Shown here piece after piece: positions 42,170 through 52,761 of a stretch of 64,000 bases of DNA (the first letter of the stretch is position 1; every line of letters begins with the position of its first letter). Source of the stretch: an uncultured Cellvibrionales bacterium (GTDB taxonomy: Bacteria; Pseudomonadota; Gammaproteobacteria; Pseudomonadales; GM7GCV1). The DNA lies in assembly GCA_913063225.1 (NCBI GenBank), contig CAJXYP010000017.1:1-64000 (forward strand), given 5' to 3'. Made by a program: the position numbers and the translations under genes. Under the pieces are notes generated by a model. It was given only the letters and a program-made list of their open reading frames with translations. It was not told the DNA's origin and did no database searches.

Positions 42170-42367
42170 TCACAGAGGGAAACATATTCCCACTGGAGAT
42201 AAGGCTTCACAATCCTGCCAACCTTCATTATTTGTGACGTAACCTTGCACGATTACGGAGCCGGGGTAAGCAATACTCGGGGCTGAAACCCCGAGCAGGA
42301 CAAATCCGGAAACCAGTAAGATAAATAAGGGAAATCTAAATCGACGTTGCTCATTACAGTTGCTCAT
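42170..42367 (-). CDS. Small exported protein, possibly a fragment
   Basis: Signal-peptide-like N-terminus FPLFILLVSGFVLLGVSAPSIAYPGS; only about 30 aa mature. Possible continuation in another frame (SVNVLNAQGGTNKVIGWTTYEFM). Confidence 0.4.
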   Translation of the reverse strand: MSNCNEQRRFRFPLFILLVSGFVLLGVSAPSIAYPGSVIVQGYVTNNEGWQDCEALSPVGICFPL

Positions 42368-42528
42368 TTCTAATCCTTGAAATGGTGAAAACTTTCTCTA
42401 CTCTGCCACCGGTTTTTTTATTGATCAACCCCCCATTTATCTGAAAACCGAGTTTCATACCGTAAATCACTGTTTTAGCGAGTAAAATAAATTGGTGTCG
42501 TTCTAGACAAACCTGCGACAATGCGCCC

Positions 42529-43698
42529 ATGACAAAAACACCAAATAAATATTCGATAGGGCCAGCATTACCGCCACTCTCCGCCTATATCCATATCCCT
42601 TGGTGCGTTCAAAAATGCCCCTACTGTGATTTCAATTCCCATGGCATTGGCGAGGAAGAATTACCTGAACTGGATTATTTATACGCTTTGGCGTCTGACC
42701 TACAAGATGACCTTCCTCTAGTCCAAGAACGTACTTTAGATTCGGTATTTTTTGGTGGAGGCACCCCCAGTCTTTTTAGCGATACGGCCATTGGAAACCT
42801 GATTACGCTTTTGGATAAAACGGTTGGATTTAGTGATGATTGTGAAATCACGTTGGAAGCCAATCCCGGAACATTTGAGGCGGCAAAGTTTGCGGGCTAT
42901 CGCGAGCTTGGAGTAAACCGTCTTTCTATCGGCGTACAGAGTTTTGAAACCGAGAAGTTGCAAAAACTTGGTCGTATTCATTCTTCTGAACAAGCTCTAA
43001 ATGCCTTCGCCATTGCGCGAAATGCTGGCTTTGATAATATCAATTTGGATTTAATGCATGGCTTGCCGAACCAATCTAGTGATCAGGCCTTAGCGGATTT
43101 ACAGCAGGCTATCGATCTGGGACCGGAGCATATTTCCTGGTACGAACTCACCATTGAACCTAATACCGAATATTTTAAGCGGCCACCCAAGTTGCCGACC
43201 GAATCTATATTGGCGAGCATTAATGACGAAGGTCATGCGCTTTTGGATGCAGCGGGATACAAGCGTTATGAAACGTCCGCCTATTGCCGCGATGACAAGC
43301 GGTCGCGCCATAATATGAATTACTGGCAGTTCGGTGACTATTTAGGCATCGGTGCCGGCGCCCATGGAAAACTTACTGAGCCTTCCGGAATCAAGCGTTT
43401 CTCAAAAACCAGGGCACCGAATCACTATCTGAATACCCGAGAAACTTATCGCGTGGGTGAAAGCCCGGTCGAAGTTGAAGATCAGTCTTTTGAGTTCCTG
43501 ATGAATGCTTTGCGACTTATAGATGGCAGTAGCTTTGATATCTTTGAATCGCGCACGAATCTAGGCCGGGATGTGATCGAAAAAACTATCGATAGATTGT
43601 GTAAGTTGGGCTATTTAGACCGCGATACAGAACGATTTTGGCCGAATGACAAAGGCGTGCGATATCTGAATAACTGCCTAATGGAATTGATGACTTAA
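42529..43698 (+). CDS. hemW: Radical SAM heme chaperone HemW
   Basis: SAYIHIPWCVQKCPYCDFNSHG; FFGGGTPSLFSDTAIGNLI. Confidence 0.96.
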   Translation: MTKTPNKYSIGPALPPLSAYIHIPWCVQKCPYCDFNSHGIGEEELPELDYLYALASDLQDDLPLVQERTLDSVFFGGGTPSLFSDTAIGNLITLLDKTVGFSDDCEITLEANPGTFEAAKFAGYRELGVNRLSIGVQSFETEKLQKLGRIHSSEQALNAFAIARNAGFDNINLDLMHGLPNQSSDQALADLQQAIDLGPEHISWYELTIEPNTEYFKRPPKLPTESILASINDEGHALLDAAGYKRYETSAYCRDDKRSRHNMNYWQFGDYLGIGAGAHGKLTEPSGIKRFSKTRAPNHYLNTRETYRVGESPVEVEDQSFEFLMNALRLIDGSSFDIFESRTNLGRDVIEKTIDRLCKLGYLDRDTERFWPNDKGVRYLNNCLMELMT

Positions 43699-43851
43699 TT
43701 TATATCGATAATATTTCAATATAGCACTCATAATCGATATTAATGGCGCTTGCAGCTAGTCTCAGTTAAAATGCGCGGATTGATGCAATCCCGTAGAATC
43801 CCCTTTCAAAAGTTTTGCATCATTAAAAGTAACCCAACACGAGGCCAAAAA

Positions 43852-45408
43852 ATGCCACTTACTATTGGCGTACCCAAAGAGGTTCGAAAAAACGAATGCC
43901 GCGTTGCAACCACGCCGGAAGCCATCGGCCAGCTACAAAAGCTGGGCTTTGAAATATTGGTTGAGGCTGGCGCAGGTATCGCAGCGAAATACACCGACGA
44001 AGCCTATACCGAAGCCGGTGCAACCGTTGTTGCCGATACCAAGCAACTCTGGGCAGAGAGTGACATCATTCTGAAAGTGCGCGCTCCTCAACAACACCCG
44101 CTGCTTGGTATTGACGAAGCAGATCTTCTAAAAGAAGGACAAACACTGGTGAGCTTTATGGCTCCAGCACAAAATCCAGACCTTCTAGAAAAACTCGCCG
44201 CGAAAAATATTAACGCACTTGCGGTTGAGGGTATTCCTCGTATTTCACGTGCGCAAAAAATGGATTGTTTATCGTCCATGGCAAATATCGCCGGCTACCG
44301 CGCAATCATTGAAGCGGCTCAGCAATTTGGTCGTTTCTTTACCGGTCAAATCACAGCTGCCGGCAAAATCCCACCTGCGAAAATTCTTGTAATTGGCGCT
44401 GGCGTTGCCGGTCTTTCAGCCATCGGCACAGCTGCATCGATGGGCGCAATTGTTCGCGCATTCGATACTCGTATGGAAGCAAAAGATCAGGTTGAAAGCC
44501 TAGGTGGTGAATTCCTGGTTTTGGAATTTGATGACACCGAGGGTTCTGGTGAAGGCGGTTACGCTAAAACCATGAGCGACGAATTTATCGCTGCAGAAAT
44601 GGCGATGTTCGCAGAACAAGCTAAAGAAGTGGATATCGTTATTACCACAGCGCTGATCCCGGGCAGACCTGCACCTGAGCTCTGGACCGAAGAAATGGTT
44701 AAGTCCATGAAGGAAGGCAGCGTGATCGTTGATCTTGCGGCAGAAATGGGCGGCAACTGTAAGCTGACAGAAGCAAACGAGATTGTTACTAAACATGGCG
44801 TGACCCTGATCGGCTATACCGATCTTCCAAGCCGTTTACCTACACAAGCCAGTCAGCTTTACGCAACTAACTTGCGTCATCTGATGAGCGATATGTGCCC
44901 AGAGAAAGACGGCAATCTCATTATCGATTTTGACGATGAAGTAGTTCGCGGCGCGACTGTAGTTAAAGACGGCAAGATTACTTGGCCACCGCCAGCGCCG
45001 AAGCTTACTGCTGCACCAAAAGCAGAAGCAGTAGCTACTCCGGAGCCAAAAGAAGAAGAGAAAAGTAGCGCTACTGGATCAATAATCGCAGCAGTCGTTG
45101 CGAGTGCTGCTCTATTAGGCATGGGCGCCGTGGCGCCCGCCGATTTTATGGCGCACTTTACTGTGTTTGTACTGTCCTGCTTCATCGGCTACATGGTTGT
45201 ATGGAACGTCTCTGCGTCCTTGCACACACCTCTCATGAGTGTGACTAACGCGATTAGCTCCATCATCATCATTGGTGCTCTGTTTCAAATTTCCTCATCG
45301 GATAGTTTACTCATGTATATATCTGCCTTCGCGGTGTTTATCACCATGGCCAATATCGTCGGCGGCTTCGCCGTGACGCGTCGCATGCTTGCGATGTTCC
45401 AGAAGTAA
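43852..45408 (+). CDS. pntA: NAD(P) transhydrogenase subunit alpha
   Basis: [54 protein letters not shown]-terminal TM segments. Confidence 0.97.
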   Translation: MPLTIGVPKEVRKNECRVATTPEAIGQLQKLGFEILVEAGAGIAAKYTDEAYTEAGATVVADTKQLWAESDIILKVRAPQQHPLLGIDEADLLKEGQTLVSFMAPAQNPDLLEKLAAKNINALAVEGIPRISRAQKMDCLSSMANIAGYRAIIEAAQQFGRFFTGQITAAGKIPPAKILVIGAGVAGLSAIGTAASMGAIVRAFDTRMEAKDQVESLGGEFLVLEFDDTEGSGEGGYAKTMSDEFIAAEMAMFAEQAKEVDIVITTALIPGRPAPELWTEEMVKSMKEGSVIVDLAAEMGGNCKLTEANEIVTKHGVTLIGYTDLPSRLPTQASQLYATNLRHLMSDMCPEKDGNLIIDFDDEVVRGATVVKDGKITWPPPAPKLTAAPKAEAVATPEPKEEEKSSATGSIIAAVVASAALLGMGAVAPADFMAHFTVFVLSCFIGYMVVWNVSASLHTPLMSVTNAISSIIIIGALFQISSSDSLLMYISAFAVFITMANIVGGFAVTRRMLAMFQK

Positions 45409-45423
45409 GAGAGAGAAAAAATA

Positions 45424-46824
45424 ATGTTATCTCAAGGTGTAATTACAGCCGCTTATATTGGCTCTTCAATCCTATTTATCCTCGCACTGGGCGGCCTTAG
45501 CTCACAAGAAAGCTCTAAGCGCGGAAACTACTACGGTATGGCTGGCATGCTGCTGGCTCTAGTCGCAACGGTTTTTGGCGTCGTAACTGGTAACTTCTGG
45601 ATCTTGGCGATTGCCATGATCGCAGGTGCAGTCGTCGGCTTGATTCTAGCGGCCAAAGTGCAAATGACGCAGATGCCAGAACTGGTTGCGATTCTGCACA
45701 GCATGGTTGGTTTGGCGGCTGTTCTAGTTGGTTATGCGACCTTTCTGGATCATAGCCATCCCCTCGAGGGCGTAGAGAAAACCATTCATAGTATCGAGAT
45801 CTATCTCGGCATCCTGATTGGCGGCCTAACTTTCTCTGGATCAGTAATCGCTTATCTGAAGCTCAGCGCAAAGATCGGTGGCAAGCCTCTTATGCTTCCA
45901 GCGCGTCATTGGCTAAACCTGTCATTGGGCATTGGCGCTATTGTTGTCGGCTACCTTTTTGTGACCCAGTCGGCTGGCGGCGAAGGAATGACTCCACTGC
46001 TGATTATGACCGCGATTGCGCTTGTCTTTGGTATTCACATGGTTATGGCCATCGGCGGTGCGGATATGCCTGTTGTTGTCTCCATGCTAAACAGCTATTC
46101 CGGTTGGGCAGCAGCAGCGACCGGCTTTATGCTCGGCAATGACCTTCTTATCGTTGTTGGCGCGCTTGTAGGTAGCTCGGGGGCAATCCTCAGCTACATA
46201 ATGTGTCGCGCCATGAACCGAAAATTCTTTGCAGTAATAGCAGGCGGCTTTGGTACTCCAAAAGCGACCGCCGGTGGAGCGTCCGCAGAAATCGAAGGCG
46301 ACGTTACTCCAATAGAGAGCAACGAAGTTGTCAACCTGCTCAAAGATGCTAAAGAAGTGATGATCATCCCAGGCTACGGTATGGCTGTTGCTCAGGCTCA
46401 GCACTCAGTGCGTGAGCTGGTCGGCAAGCTTCGTGCGGAAGGAATAAACGTCCGATTTGGTATCCACCCTGTCGCAGGGCGTATGCCAGGCCACATGAAC
46501 GTCCTTCTCGCCGAAGCCAAAGTGCCTTACGACATCGTGTTTGAAATGGACGAAATCAACGACGACTTCCCTAACGTGGACGTCTCTATCGTTATTGGTG
46601 CCAACGACATCGTAAATCCAGCCGCCCTCGACGTACCCGACAGCCCCATCGCCGGTATGCCAGTACTTGAGCCCTGGAATGGTGAAACCACCATTATTCT
46701 CAAACGCTCTATGGCCACTGGCTACGCAGGCGTTCAGAACCCTCTGTTCTACAAAGACAACTCGCGTATGCTCTTCGGCGACGCCAAGGACAGCATCAAC
46801 AGCTTGGTTAAAGGACTGGACTAA
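45424..46824 (+). CDS. pntB: NAD(P) transhydrogenase subunit beta
   Basis: [70 protein letters not shown]. Confidence 0.98.
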   Translation: MLSQGVITAAYIGSSILFILALGGLSSQESSKRGNYYGMAGMLLALVATVFGVVTGNFWILAIAMIAGAVVGLILAAKVQMTQMPELVAILHSMVGLAAVLVGYATFLDHSHPLEGVEKTIHSIEIYLGILIGGLTFSGSVIAYLKLSAKIGGKPLMLPARHWLNLSLGIGAIVVGYLFVTQSAGGEGMTPLLIMTAIALVFGIHMVMAIGGADMPVVVSMLNSYSGWAAAATGFMLGNDLLIVVGALVGSSGAILSYIMCRAMNRKFFAVIAGGFGTPKATAGGASAEIEGDVTPIESNEVVNLLKDAKEVMIIPGYGMAVAQAQHSVRELVGKLRAEGINVRFGIHPVAGRMPGHMNVLLAEAKVPYDIVFEMDEINDDFPNVDVSIVIGANDIVNPAALDVPDSPIAGMPVLEPWNGETTIILKRSMATGYAGVQNPLFYKDNSRMLFGDAKDSINSLVKGLD

Positions 46825-46851
46825 ACAGCCTCCTGAGAAGCCAAACAATAA

Positions 46852-46877
46852 AAGCCGGCGCAAGCCGGCTTTTTTGT
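46852..46877 (+). terminator. Rho-independent terminator downstream of pntB
   Basis: aagccggcgcaagccggctttttt. Confidence 0.9.
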
Positions 46878-46937
46878 GCTTTGGGTATTTTTAAAGCTGA
46901 GCTAGCTGCGTGCTAGAGTGTCCTTTCCTAGTCTTCG

Positions 46938-47790
46938 ATGAATCAATTCATGAAACAACCAAACTCCATAGAACGCAGCAGACAGGAGTCTTCGGAGCTG
47001 ATTCCGACCAAATCAAAGCTCCTAGTTTGGGTAGTCTTCGCGCTAATCTTAGCTCTCGTATCGGGCGGTACCGCAGCGGCTATTGCCGTCGTCGAGTTGA
47101 TTGAGTTGGCAACAGCCCACGCTCATCAATCGTCCCTACCTTTCATGCCCGTAACCTACGAACATACGGTGTCTTTTGCGGCAATGATTCTGATGGTTCT
47201 GGGTGGTCTTATTGGTACCCTAGCTTTCTCTGGTTCTTTAATCGCCTTTGCCAAGCTACAAGGTTGGATGACGGATGTAATTAGCTTTCGGGGACAGCGC
47301 CCTTTGAGCGTCCTCGCTTTTCTGGCTACATTGAACCTCGGTGGCCTGTTGGTTTATCAAACAGAGATGATTCCAGGCACTACAATAATCTTCGCCGCCA
47401 ACTTCCCGATCGAGATTCTGCTGGGCTTCTTTATTTTGGCTTTGGTCTTGGGTGTAATGATAACTAAGCCCATCGGTAGATCCGATATGCCAGTAGTTAT
47501 CTCGCTTATAAACGTATTAACCGGTTTAGCTGTTGGCTTTGAAGGATTTGCACTCGGTAGTGCTGCCATAATGATAGCCGGCGCTGTAATTGCCTCAACC
47601 GGGTTCCTGCTGACCCAGTTGATCGCAAAAGCGATGAACCGAACTCTGTCTAATGTGCTCTTCTCTCACTTTGGCTCAGGCGCAGCATAAAATCTGGGAA
47701 CTGACGCAATTACCTCGTAACAGCAGCGTTAAAGTGAAATTCGCCATTCATCCAGTTGCCGGATTTTTTATATCTGGAATTTACGTTCAA
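46938..47790 (+). pseudogene. Decayed pntB-like paralogue
   Basis: IGRSDMPVVISLINVLTGLAVGFEGFALGSAAIMIAGAVIASTGFLLTQLIAKAMNRTLSNVLFS, then in a different frame LAQAQHKIWELTQ...VKVKFAIHPVAG. N-terminus and most of NADP-binding domain missing. Confidence 0.8.
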
Positions 47791-47793
47791 AAT

Positions 47794-48379
47794 TTACAAA
47801 TTCAGCAGCACGTCTCTATATCTATCTTGGGCACTACCAACCACGGGTTTACCATGAGCCGGCAACAGATTTTGAAACTCCAGATTTAACAGGCTCTTCA
47901 TTTCGGTCTTATCTGGTTTGGCAAACTTGAGCCAGGCAGGACCCACATTGTGCGCTTTGATAAAACCGCCTTTTGTCATCATCTTCTTGGCAATGAAGCT
48001 GAAGTACTGATCCGTTTCGCTCCAGTTCTGCAGGCTTAGGCTCGGCATCGAAAGTGAAGTTGTAGACCGCATCAACGGACCAAACCTTTGCGCCGTAGCG
48101 GTCTTTATAGAATGGATCGTCCACGCCATGAAAACCCGCTAGACGAATAACATGTTTGACCTGCCCCAAAGCTTCCAGCTGTTTCAGCCCGGCTTCGTTT
48201 AATCGAACTGTATTGATAAGGGTTAGCTCATTGCCGTCTCTAACTACCGTCATATTGCGACTGAATTTCATCGGTAGTGGGCGTCGACTACTGCAGCTTC
48301 CTGTCACAAAAAAGACGTCGGAAAATACTTCTTCGATATCGCCATGTTTCATGGCTTTAGGAAAGGCCTTTTTTATCAT
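47794..48379 (-). pseudogene. MBL-fold-like hypothetical protein, frameshifted
   Basis: VFFVTGSCSSRRPLPMKFSRNMTVVRDGNELTLINTVRLNEAGLKQLEALGQVKHVIRLAGFHGVDDPFYKDRYGAKVW in one frame; KSLLNLEFQNLLPAHGKPVVGSAQDRYRDVL in the other. Confidence 0.7.
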
Positions 48380-48440
48380 TGGCCCCTCACTTTGTTTCTA
48401 CTTTTAATGATGTGTGCAAATCTGCCGCGAAATCTAATTA

Positions 48441-49043
48441 CTAATCGATTTTCAAATTTGTACAGGCTTGAAGCATTGCGTTCATCTTATTCGATCTTAA
48501 GCCTACCAGCAGTTCGATATTGCGTTCAGGAATTAGTTCCGGATTTGGATAATTTTCCAAAACCCGTTCTAGGCTGCTTTCTCGTAATATATGCAATATG
48601 GGATAGGGAGACCTATTGGTATAGTTTTCCGCATCCTCTGGATTGGTGCCGCCAAACTGATATTGCGGATGGAAGCTGGCGATTTGATAGATGCCCTCCA
48701 GTTCCAAATCAGCTAACAGGTTTTCTGCCCTTTCTAGGAATTGGTTGTAGTCGTAAAAATCCGTAAGCACGCCGGGGTGGATTAGCAGAGTGGTTTCAAT
48801 CGAATCATCTTTGTCCAGAATCTCAAATTCCGACGCTAGTTGCCTTAGTAGGCTCTCTTCGGTTGCCGCTTCCGTAACAGAAAAGCGCACTCTATTTTTT
48901 AGCAATTCGGCTTTGGCAAAGGGGCATAGATTTAGACCCACAACGACTGAATCTACCCATTGCCGCACTGAATTAATGAATTTTTCCTGCTCCTTTTGCT
49001 CCTTCTCTTCTTGTTCCTTTTGTTGCTTCAAAGCACCCCTCAA
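48441..49043 (-). CDS. DUF1415 domain-containing protein
   Basis: VRQWVDSVVVGLNLCPFAKAELLKNRVRFSV; ASFHPQYQFGGTNPEDAENYTNRSPYPILHILRE. Confidence 0.9.
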   Translation of the reverse strand: MRGALKQQKEQEEKEQKEQEKFINSVRQWVDSVVVGLNLCPFAKAELLKNRVRFSVTEAATEESLLRQLASEFEILDKDDSIETTLLIHPGVLTDFYDYNQFLERAENLLADLELEGIYQIASFHPQYQFGGTNPEDAENYTNRSPYPILHILRESSLERVLENYPNPELIPERNIELLVGLRSNKMNAMLQACTNLKID

Positions 49044-49110
49044 TTAAAAAAGTCCTAAAAGATTGGGTCAGCCTATCCCATCCTGCGTCTAAATAGGGTA
49101 AAACGACATC

Positions 49111-49965
49111 ATGAAAATCCCTAAGCGCCTTCAGCCACTTTACGACGACGGTCTTGTCGACGAAGTTATCTCTCGTTTGATGAGCGGTAAAGAGGCGGAT
49201 GTCTATGTGGTGCGCTGCGGAAAAGAGATTCGCGCGGCCAAAATATATAAGGAAGCCGCTAAACGAAGCTTTAAACAGGCTGTCACTTACCAAGAAGGCC
49301 GCAAGGTCCGCAATAGCCGCCGCGCACGCGCTATGGAAAAGGGTTCAAAGTTCGGACGTAAGCAGCAAGAAGAAAGCTGGCAGAGCGCTGAAGTAGATGC
49401 CCTGGTGCAGGTCGGTCGCGCCGGCGTAAGAGTTCCGGAAACCTTTGGCTGCCTTGAAGGCGTGCTCTTAATGGAACTTATTACCGACGAGAACGGCAAT
49501 GTAGCACCGCGATTAAGCGACGTGGCTATGTCTACTGAACAGGCCATCGAAGACCATGACTTGGTTATGCAATATGTGTCTCGTATGCTCTGTGCTGGCA
49601 TCGTACATGGCGATCTGTCGGAGTTTAATGTACTTGTCGACGAATATGGTCCGGTAATCATTGATATGCCACAGGCGGTCAACGCAGCGGCTAATAACAA
49701 CGCGGAAAGCATGTTGCTGCGCGATGTTAATAACATGAAGAACTACTATGGGCAATACGCGCCAGAATTACTAAACAGCCAATATGGCAAAGAGATTTGG
49801 GCGCTCTATGAAGAAGGCGAGCTAACGCCAGAAACCGAGCTCACCGGATTGTTTGAAGATCCCACAGAAGCCGCTGACGTTGACGGTGTATTGCACGAAA
49901 TTATGGCTGCAATGGCCGAAGAGGAAGAACGGCTGGAACGGATTCGGGAAGCTGAGGAAGGTTAA
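49111..49965 (+). CDS. RIO1-family protein kinase
   Basis: SGKEADVYVV; HGDLSEFNVLVDEYGPVIIDMPQAVNAAANNNAESMLLRDVNNMKNYY. Confidence 0.92.
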   Translation: MKIPKRLQPLYDDGLVDEVISRLMSGKEADVYVVRCGKEIRAAKIYKEAAKRSFKQAVTYQEGRKVRNSRRARAMEKGSKFGRKQQEESWQSAEVDALVQVGRAGVRVPETFGCLEGVLLMELITDENGNVAPRLSDVAMSTEQAIEDHDLVMQYVSRMLCAGIVHGDLSEFNVLVDEYGPVIIDMPQAVNAAANNNAESMLLRDVNNMKNYYGQYAPELLNSQYGKEIWALYEEGELTPETELTGLFEDPTEAADVDGVLHEIMAAMAEEEERLERIREAEEG

Positions 49966-50003
49966 GGAGAAGACTAGCGTTTATCCAAAGGCGGCTAAAT
50001 GCC

Positions 50004-51020
50004 TTAGCCCACGCAATTCCATTCGTTCACTTTTAATTCGGGCCGCCAGATCCAATAGCGAGAAAGCTCAAGCGGTTGGGTAAAGGTTACCGGGTCAACA
50101 ATAGTTATATCGTAATCCAGACGCTCTTGATCATCAGACAGGCTAAAACGTTCAACCAATCGAATACTACTATGCATGGGAGTGCCCAGATCATCGAGAG
50201 CAGGCGCGTCGATTCTGGAAGTCTCAACTACTAGATCGTTGCCTTCCCATTTGCCCGAGGAGTAGCCAAGTAACCCTTGAGAGTCGGCTGGCGTTTGGTC
50301 CACTTGCCCCATATGAATTAGACGTTCCGCATCATCTTCTTCAAAACGCATCAGGATATCTTCACCTTGCTGAACAAACTCAATCGGGTGCGGAGTAATC
50401 ATCAGAAAGGGCATACCTTTTTCCCAGCAACTCAGCTGAATCTCTTCCGCAGGAACCCAAGTGGCTTTGATTGCAGCTGCAGCCTCTGTAAGCGGATAGC
50501 CGCCCCTATACATAGGAAACGAGCGATCTAATACGGTGGCCCAAACTCGGAATATCCCATTCGCAGATTCTCGTGCCGATTGGGCAAGTTCATTATCAAA
50601 TACAGCCTCAAGAACCCGGCCGCTATCTGGATCGGTAAAGTAAGGCGTCGATCCACTATCTACCAATACCTCGGTACCATCCATCAATAAAAGGTTATTA
50701 CCTGCCAGAGCTGGCAAACCGCCGCGAGCGGGATTCCCAGCAATTTGAATAGCGTCACCGATATGTAATATTTCCTGATCAAGGCCACGGGTTCGCAGCA
50801 TGCTGAGGGCAGATAGCTCGATCTCCCATGCCTAGCTATTGCCTTGGTCGTCCAGAACGGCGACTTCAAGTCTTACGTGAGGATTACTCCAACGAAAATC
50901 AGTGATGGTGCCTTGAATGGCTATAGTTTGGTCAGAATCAAAAGTCCCTAGCGTACTGTGATGTGCAAAGGCTGATGTACTAAGCAGCAGCACAAGTAAT
51001 CCGTATTTTGATTTATTCAT
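50004..51020 (-). pseudogene. DUF6152-like exported protein with in-frame amber codon
   Basis: MNKSKYGLLVLLLSTSAFAHHSTLGTFDSDQTIAIQGTITDFRWSNPHVRLEVAVLDDQGNS-TAG(50834-50832)-AWEIELSALSMLRTRGL...; 50831-50004 is one uninterrupted frame. Confidence 0.8.
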
Positions 51021-51039
51021 TTAGCCCCCCAGCTTCCGA

Positions 51040-51702
51040 TCAGATATTTGTCATCTCGGTTTTTAGTAATTCTAATGTATTTGAAATATCTGCATCTAAT
51101 TCCAGATTTTCTTCGAAAAATTCAGCGTAAATTGCGTGTAGCTCTGCCGCATCCAAATAGTCCGGATGATGCACTTCAGCTATATTAGCGTAGTGAACCC
51201 GCAGATCGCCTTTGCGGACAAATAGTTCGTAGATATGTACCGCGAGATTGGTGGCCGGAATATCGCCCATTTTGGAATAGGTAGCGGCGTAGTCCTGATT
51301 TACTTCAATTTCACCAAAGTACCGGTTCTCTTTTTCAACTACCCAGGCATGTTCCAAGAAGACTTCGCCTATGGATCGACCGCGCACAATCATACGGTGC
51401 TCGTCCGTCAGTTCTTGATCAATTTTTTCGTCGTACGTCACCAGCGCTAAAGTGCGGGTGGTGCGAACCCCATCAGCTAGGGTGTGTAAATCAGAGACCC
51501 GCAGTTGCTCTCCGTTCTTTAGAACTTCAATCTGGTAGTTGCCAAATATTCTTTCTATTCGCTGGCTATTTAATAGTGGGCGCAAAGACTCTGGATCAAT
51601 CTGTTGCACGCCCTCAAGGGGTTCTGCCATTACATGGGAAAAAACCAGATTTCCGCTCACCAGTAGTTGCGCAAATAGCATTTGATTTCTATTCATAACC
51701 AT
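51040..51702 (-). CDS. Exported hypothetical protein
   Basis: Signal-peptide-like N-terminus, 220 aa intact ORF. Confidence 0.6.
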   Translation of the reverse strand: MVMNRNQMLFAQLLVSGNLVFSHVMAEPLEGVQQIDPESLRPLLNSQRIERIFGNYQIEVLKNGEQLRVSDLHTLADGVRTTRTLALVTYDEKIDQELTDEHRMIVRGRSIGEVFLEHAWVVEKENRYFGEIEVNQDYAATYSKMGDIPATNLAVHIYELFVRKGDLRVHYANIAEVHHPDYLDAAELHAIYAEFFEENLELDADISNTLELLKTEMTNI

Positions 51703-51731
51703 ATGTTTTTAAGAGTTTTTCCAAGAAATTA

Positions 51732-52754
51732 TTAGGGCGCTAATTGTAACGTTGGCTCTTGTAATATAGCGAACTGTTCTCGCAATTCCAATATATGTTC
51801 GCCCCAATAACGTTCGGTGTTGAACCAGGAGAAATGTAGGGGAAATGCGGGGTCGTCCCAGCGGCGGGACAGCCAAGCGCAGTAATGCATCATGCGAAGA
51901 GTTCGCAAAGGTTCGATCAACTTAAGCTCTTGTGTATTGAATGGCTGAAATACCTCATAGCCCTCAATTATCTCGGACATTTGCGCAGTTTGTTGAAATC
52001 GGTCACCGGATAACAACATCCATAGATCTTGAATCGCTGGCGCCATGCGCGCATCGTCAAAATCTACAAAATGCGGTGCATCGTCCCGCCATAAGATATT
52101 ACCTATATGGCAATCTGTGTGCGTGCGTATCCATTTCACCGAATCGCAAGCGGCAAAACGTTCACGAATTACCAACAGCAGATCATTACAGAGGCTTTCA
52201 TAGGCTTCCCGCAGGTAATCCGGAATCATGTGCTCGAGAACATAATCCATGCTCTGTTGACCATAAGTCTCAATATCTAGGCTGGTTCGGTATTTAAAAG
52301 GTTTTGATTGACCAATGAGGTGCATGCGGCCCATGCACTGACCAAGGGTGTATAGATTGTCGAGATTATCCAATTCCGGCGCGCGCCCGCCCCTTCGAGG
52401 AAATACGGTGAGCATAAAATCCTCGTACTTCAGCAGGCTCTTTTTGTGTGAATTTAGCCAAGGAGTGACCGCTGAGAGTTCGTGCTCTTCTAGCTCGAAG
52501 GTAAAGTCATGCTCTTCCTGAATCTGGTCAGCAGACCAACGATCTGGCCGATAGAATTTCACGATTACCGGCTCGGCATCTTCTAAGCCCACCTGATAAA
52601 CACGATTCTCGTAGCTGTTTAGGGCCAGCATGCGACCATCAGTTTCGAACCCCTGAGCCTCAACCGCCTGCAATACATAGTCAGGCGTTAGCTTCGCAAA
52701 TGCGTGCTCTGGAGGTTTAGACGGTGGTTCGTCTTTGATCGCGACATTTGCCAT
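51732..52754 (-). CDS. srkA: Serine/threonine protein kinase SrkA (RdoA/YihE)
   Basis: LNSYENRVYQVGLEDAEPVIVKFYRPDRWSADQIQEEHDF; RTHTDCHIGNILWRDDAPHFVDFDDARMAPAIQDLWMLLSG. Confidence 0.95.
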   Translation of the reverse strand: MANVAIKDEPPSKPPEHAFAKLTPDYVLQAVEAQGFETDGRMLALNSYENRVYQVGLEDAEPVIVKFYRPDRWSADQIQEEHDFTFELEEHELSAVTPWLNSHKKSLLKYEDFMLTVFPRRGGRAPELDNLDNLYTLGQCMGRMHLIGQSKPFKYRTSLDIETYGQQSMDYVLEHMIPDYLREAYESLCNDLLLVIRERFAACDSVKWIRTHTDCHIGNILWRDDAPHFVDFDDARMAPAIQDLWMLLSGDRFQQTAQMSEIIEGYEVFQPFNTQELKLIEPLRTLRMMHYCAWLSRRWDDPAFPLHFSWFNTERYWGEHILELREQFAILQEPTLQLAP

Positions 52755-52761
52755 TTTGCTA

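Noticed and set aside
43703-43739. tatcgat...atcgata inverted repeat upstream of pntA
   Set aside because: Only 7-bp AT-rich arms separated by over 20 bp; no support for a specific operator.
48987-49031. Low-complexity pyrimidine-rich stretch encoding KQQKEQEEKEQKEQEK at the DUF1415 N-terminus
   Set aside because: Simple codon-level low complexity; no regular repeat unit.
49993-50009. GGCTAA-ATGCC-TTAGCC hairpin between the RIO kinase and DUF6152 genes
   Set aside because: Short, with no T-tract; insufficient to call a terminator.
39504-50834. Possible amber recoding (pyrrolysine or TAG reassignment) from two in-frame TAG codons
   Set aside because: TAG is an ordinary terminator in intact genes here (e.g. 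rnfH and moeA), and the broken genes sit among other pseudogenes.
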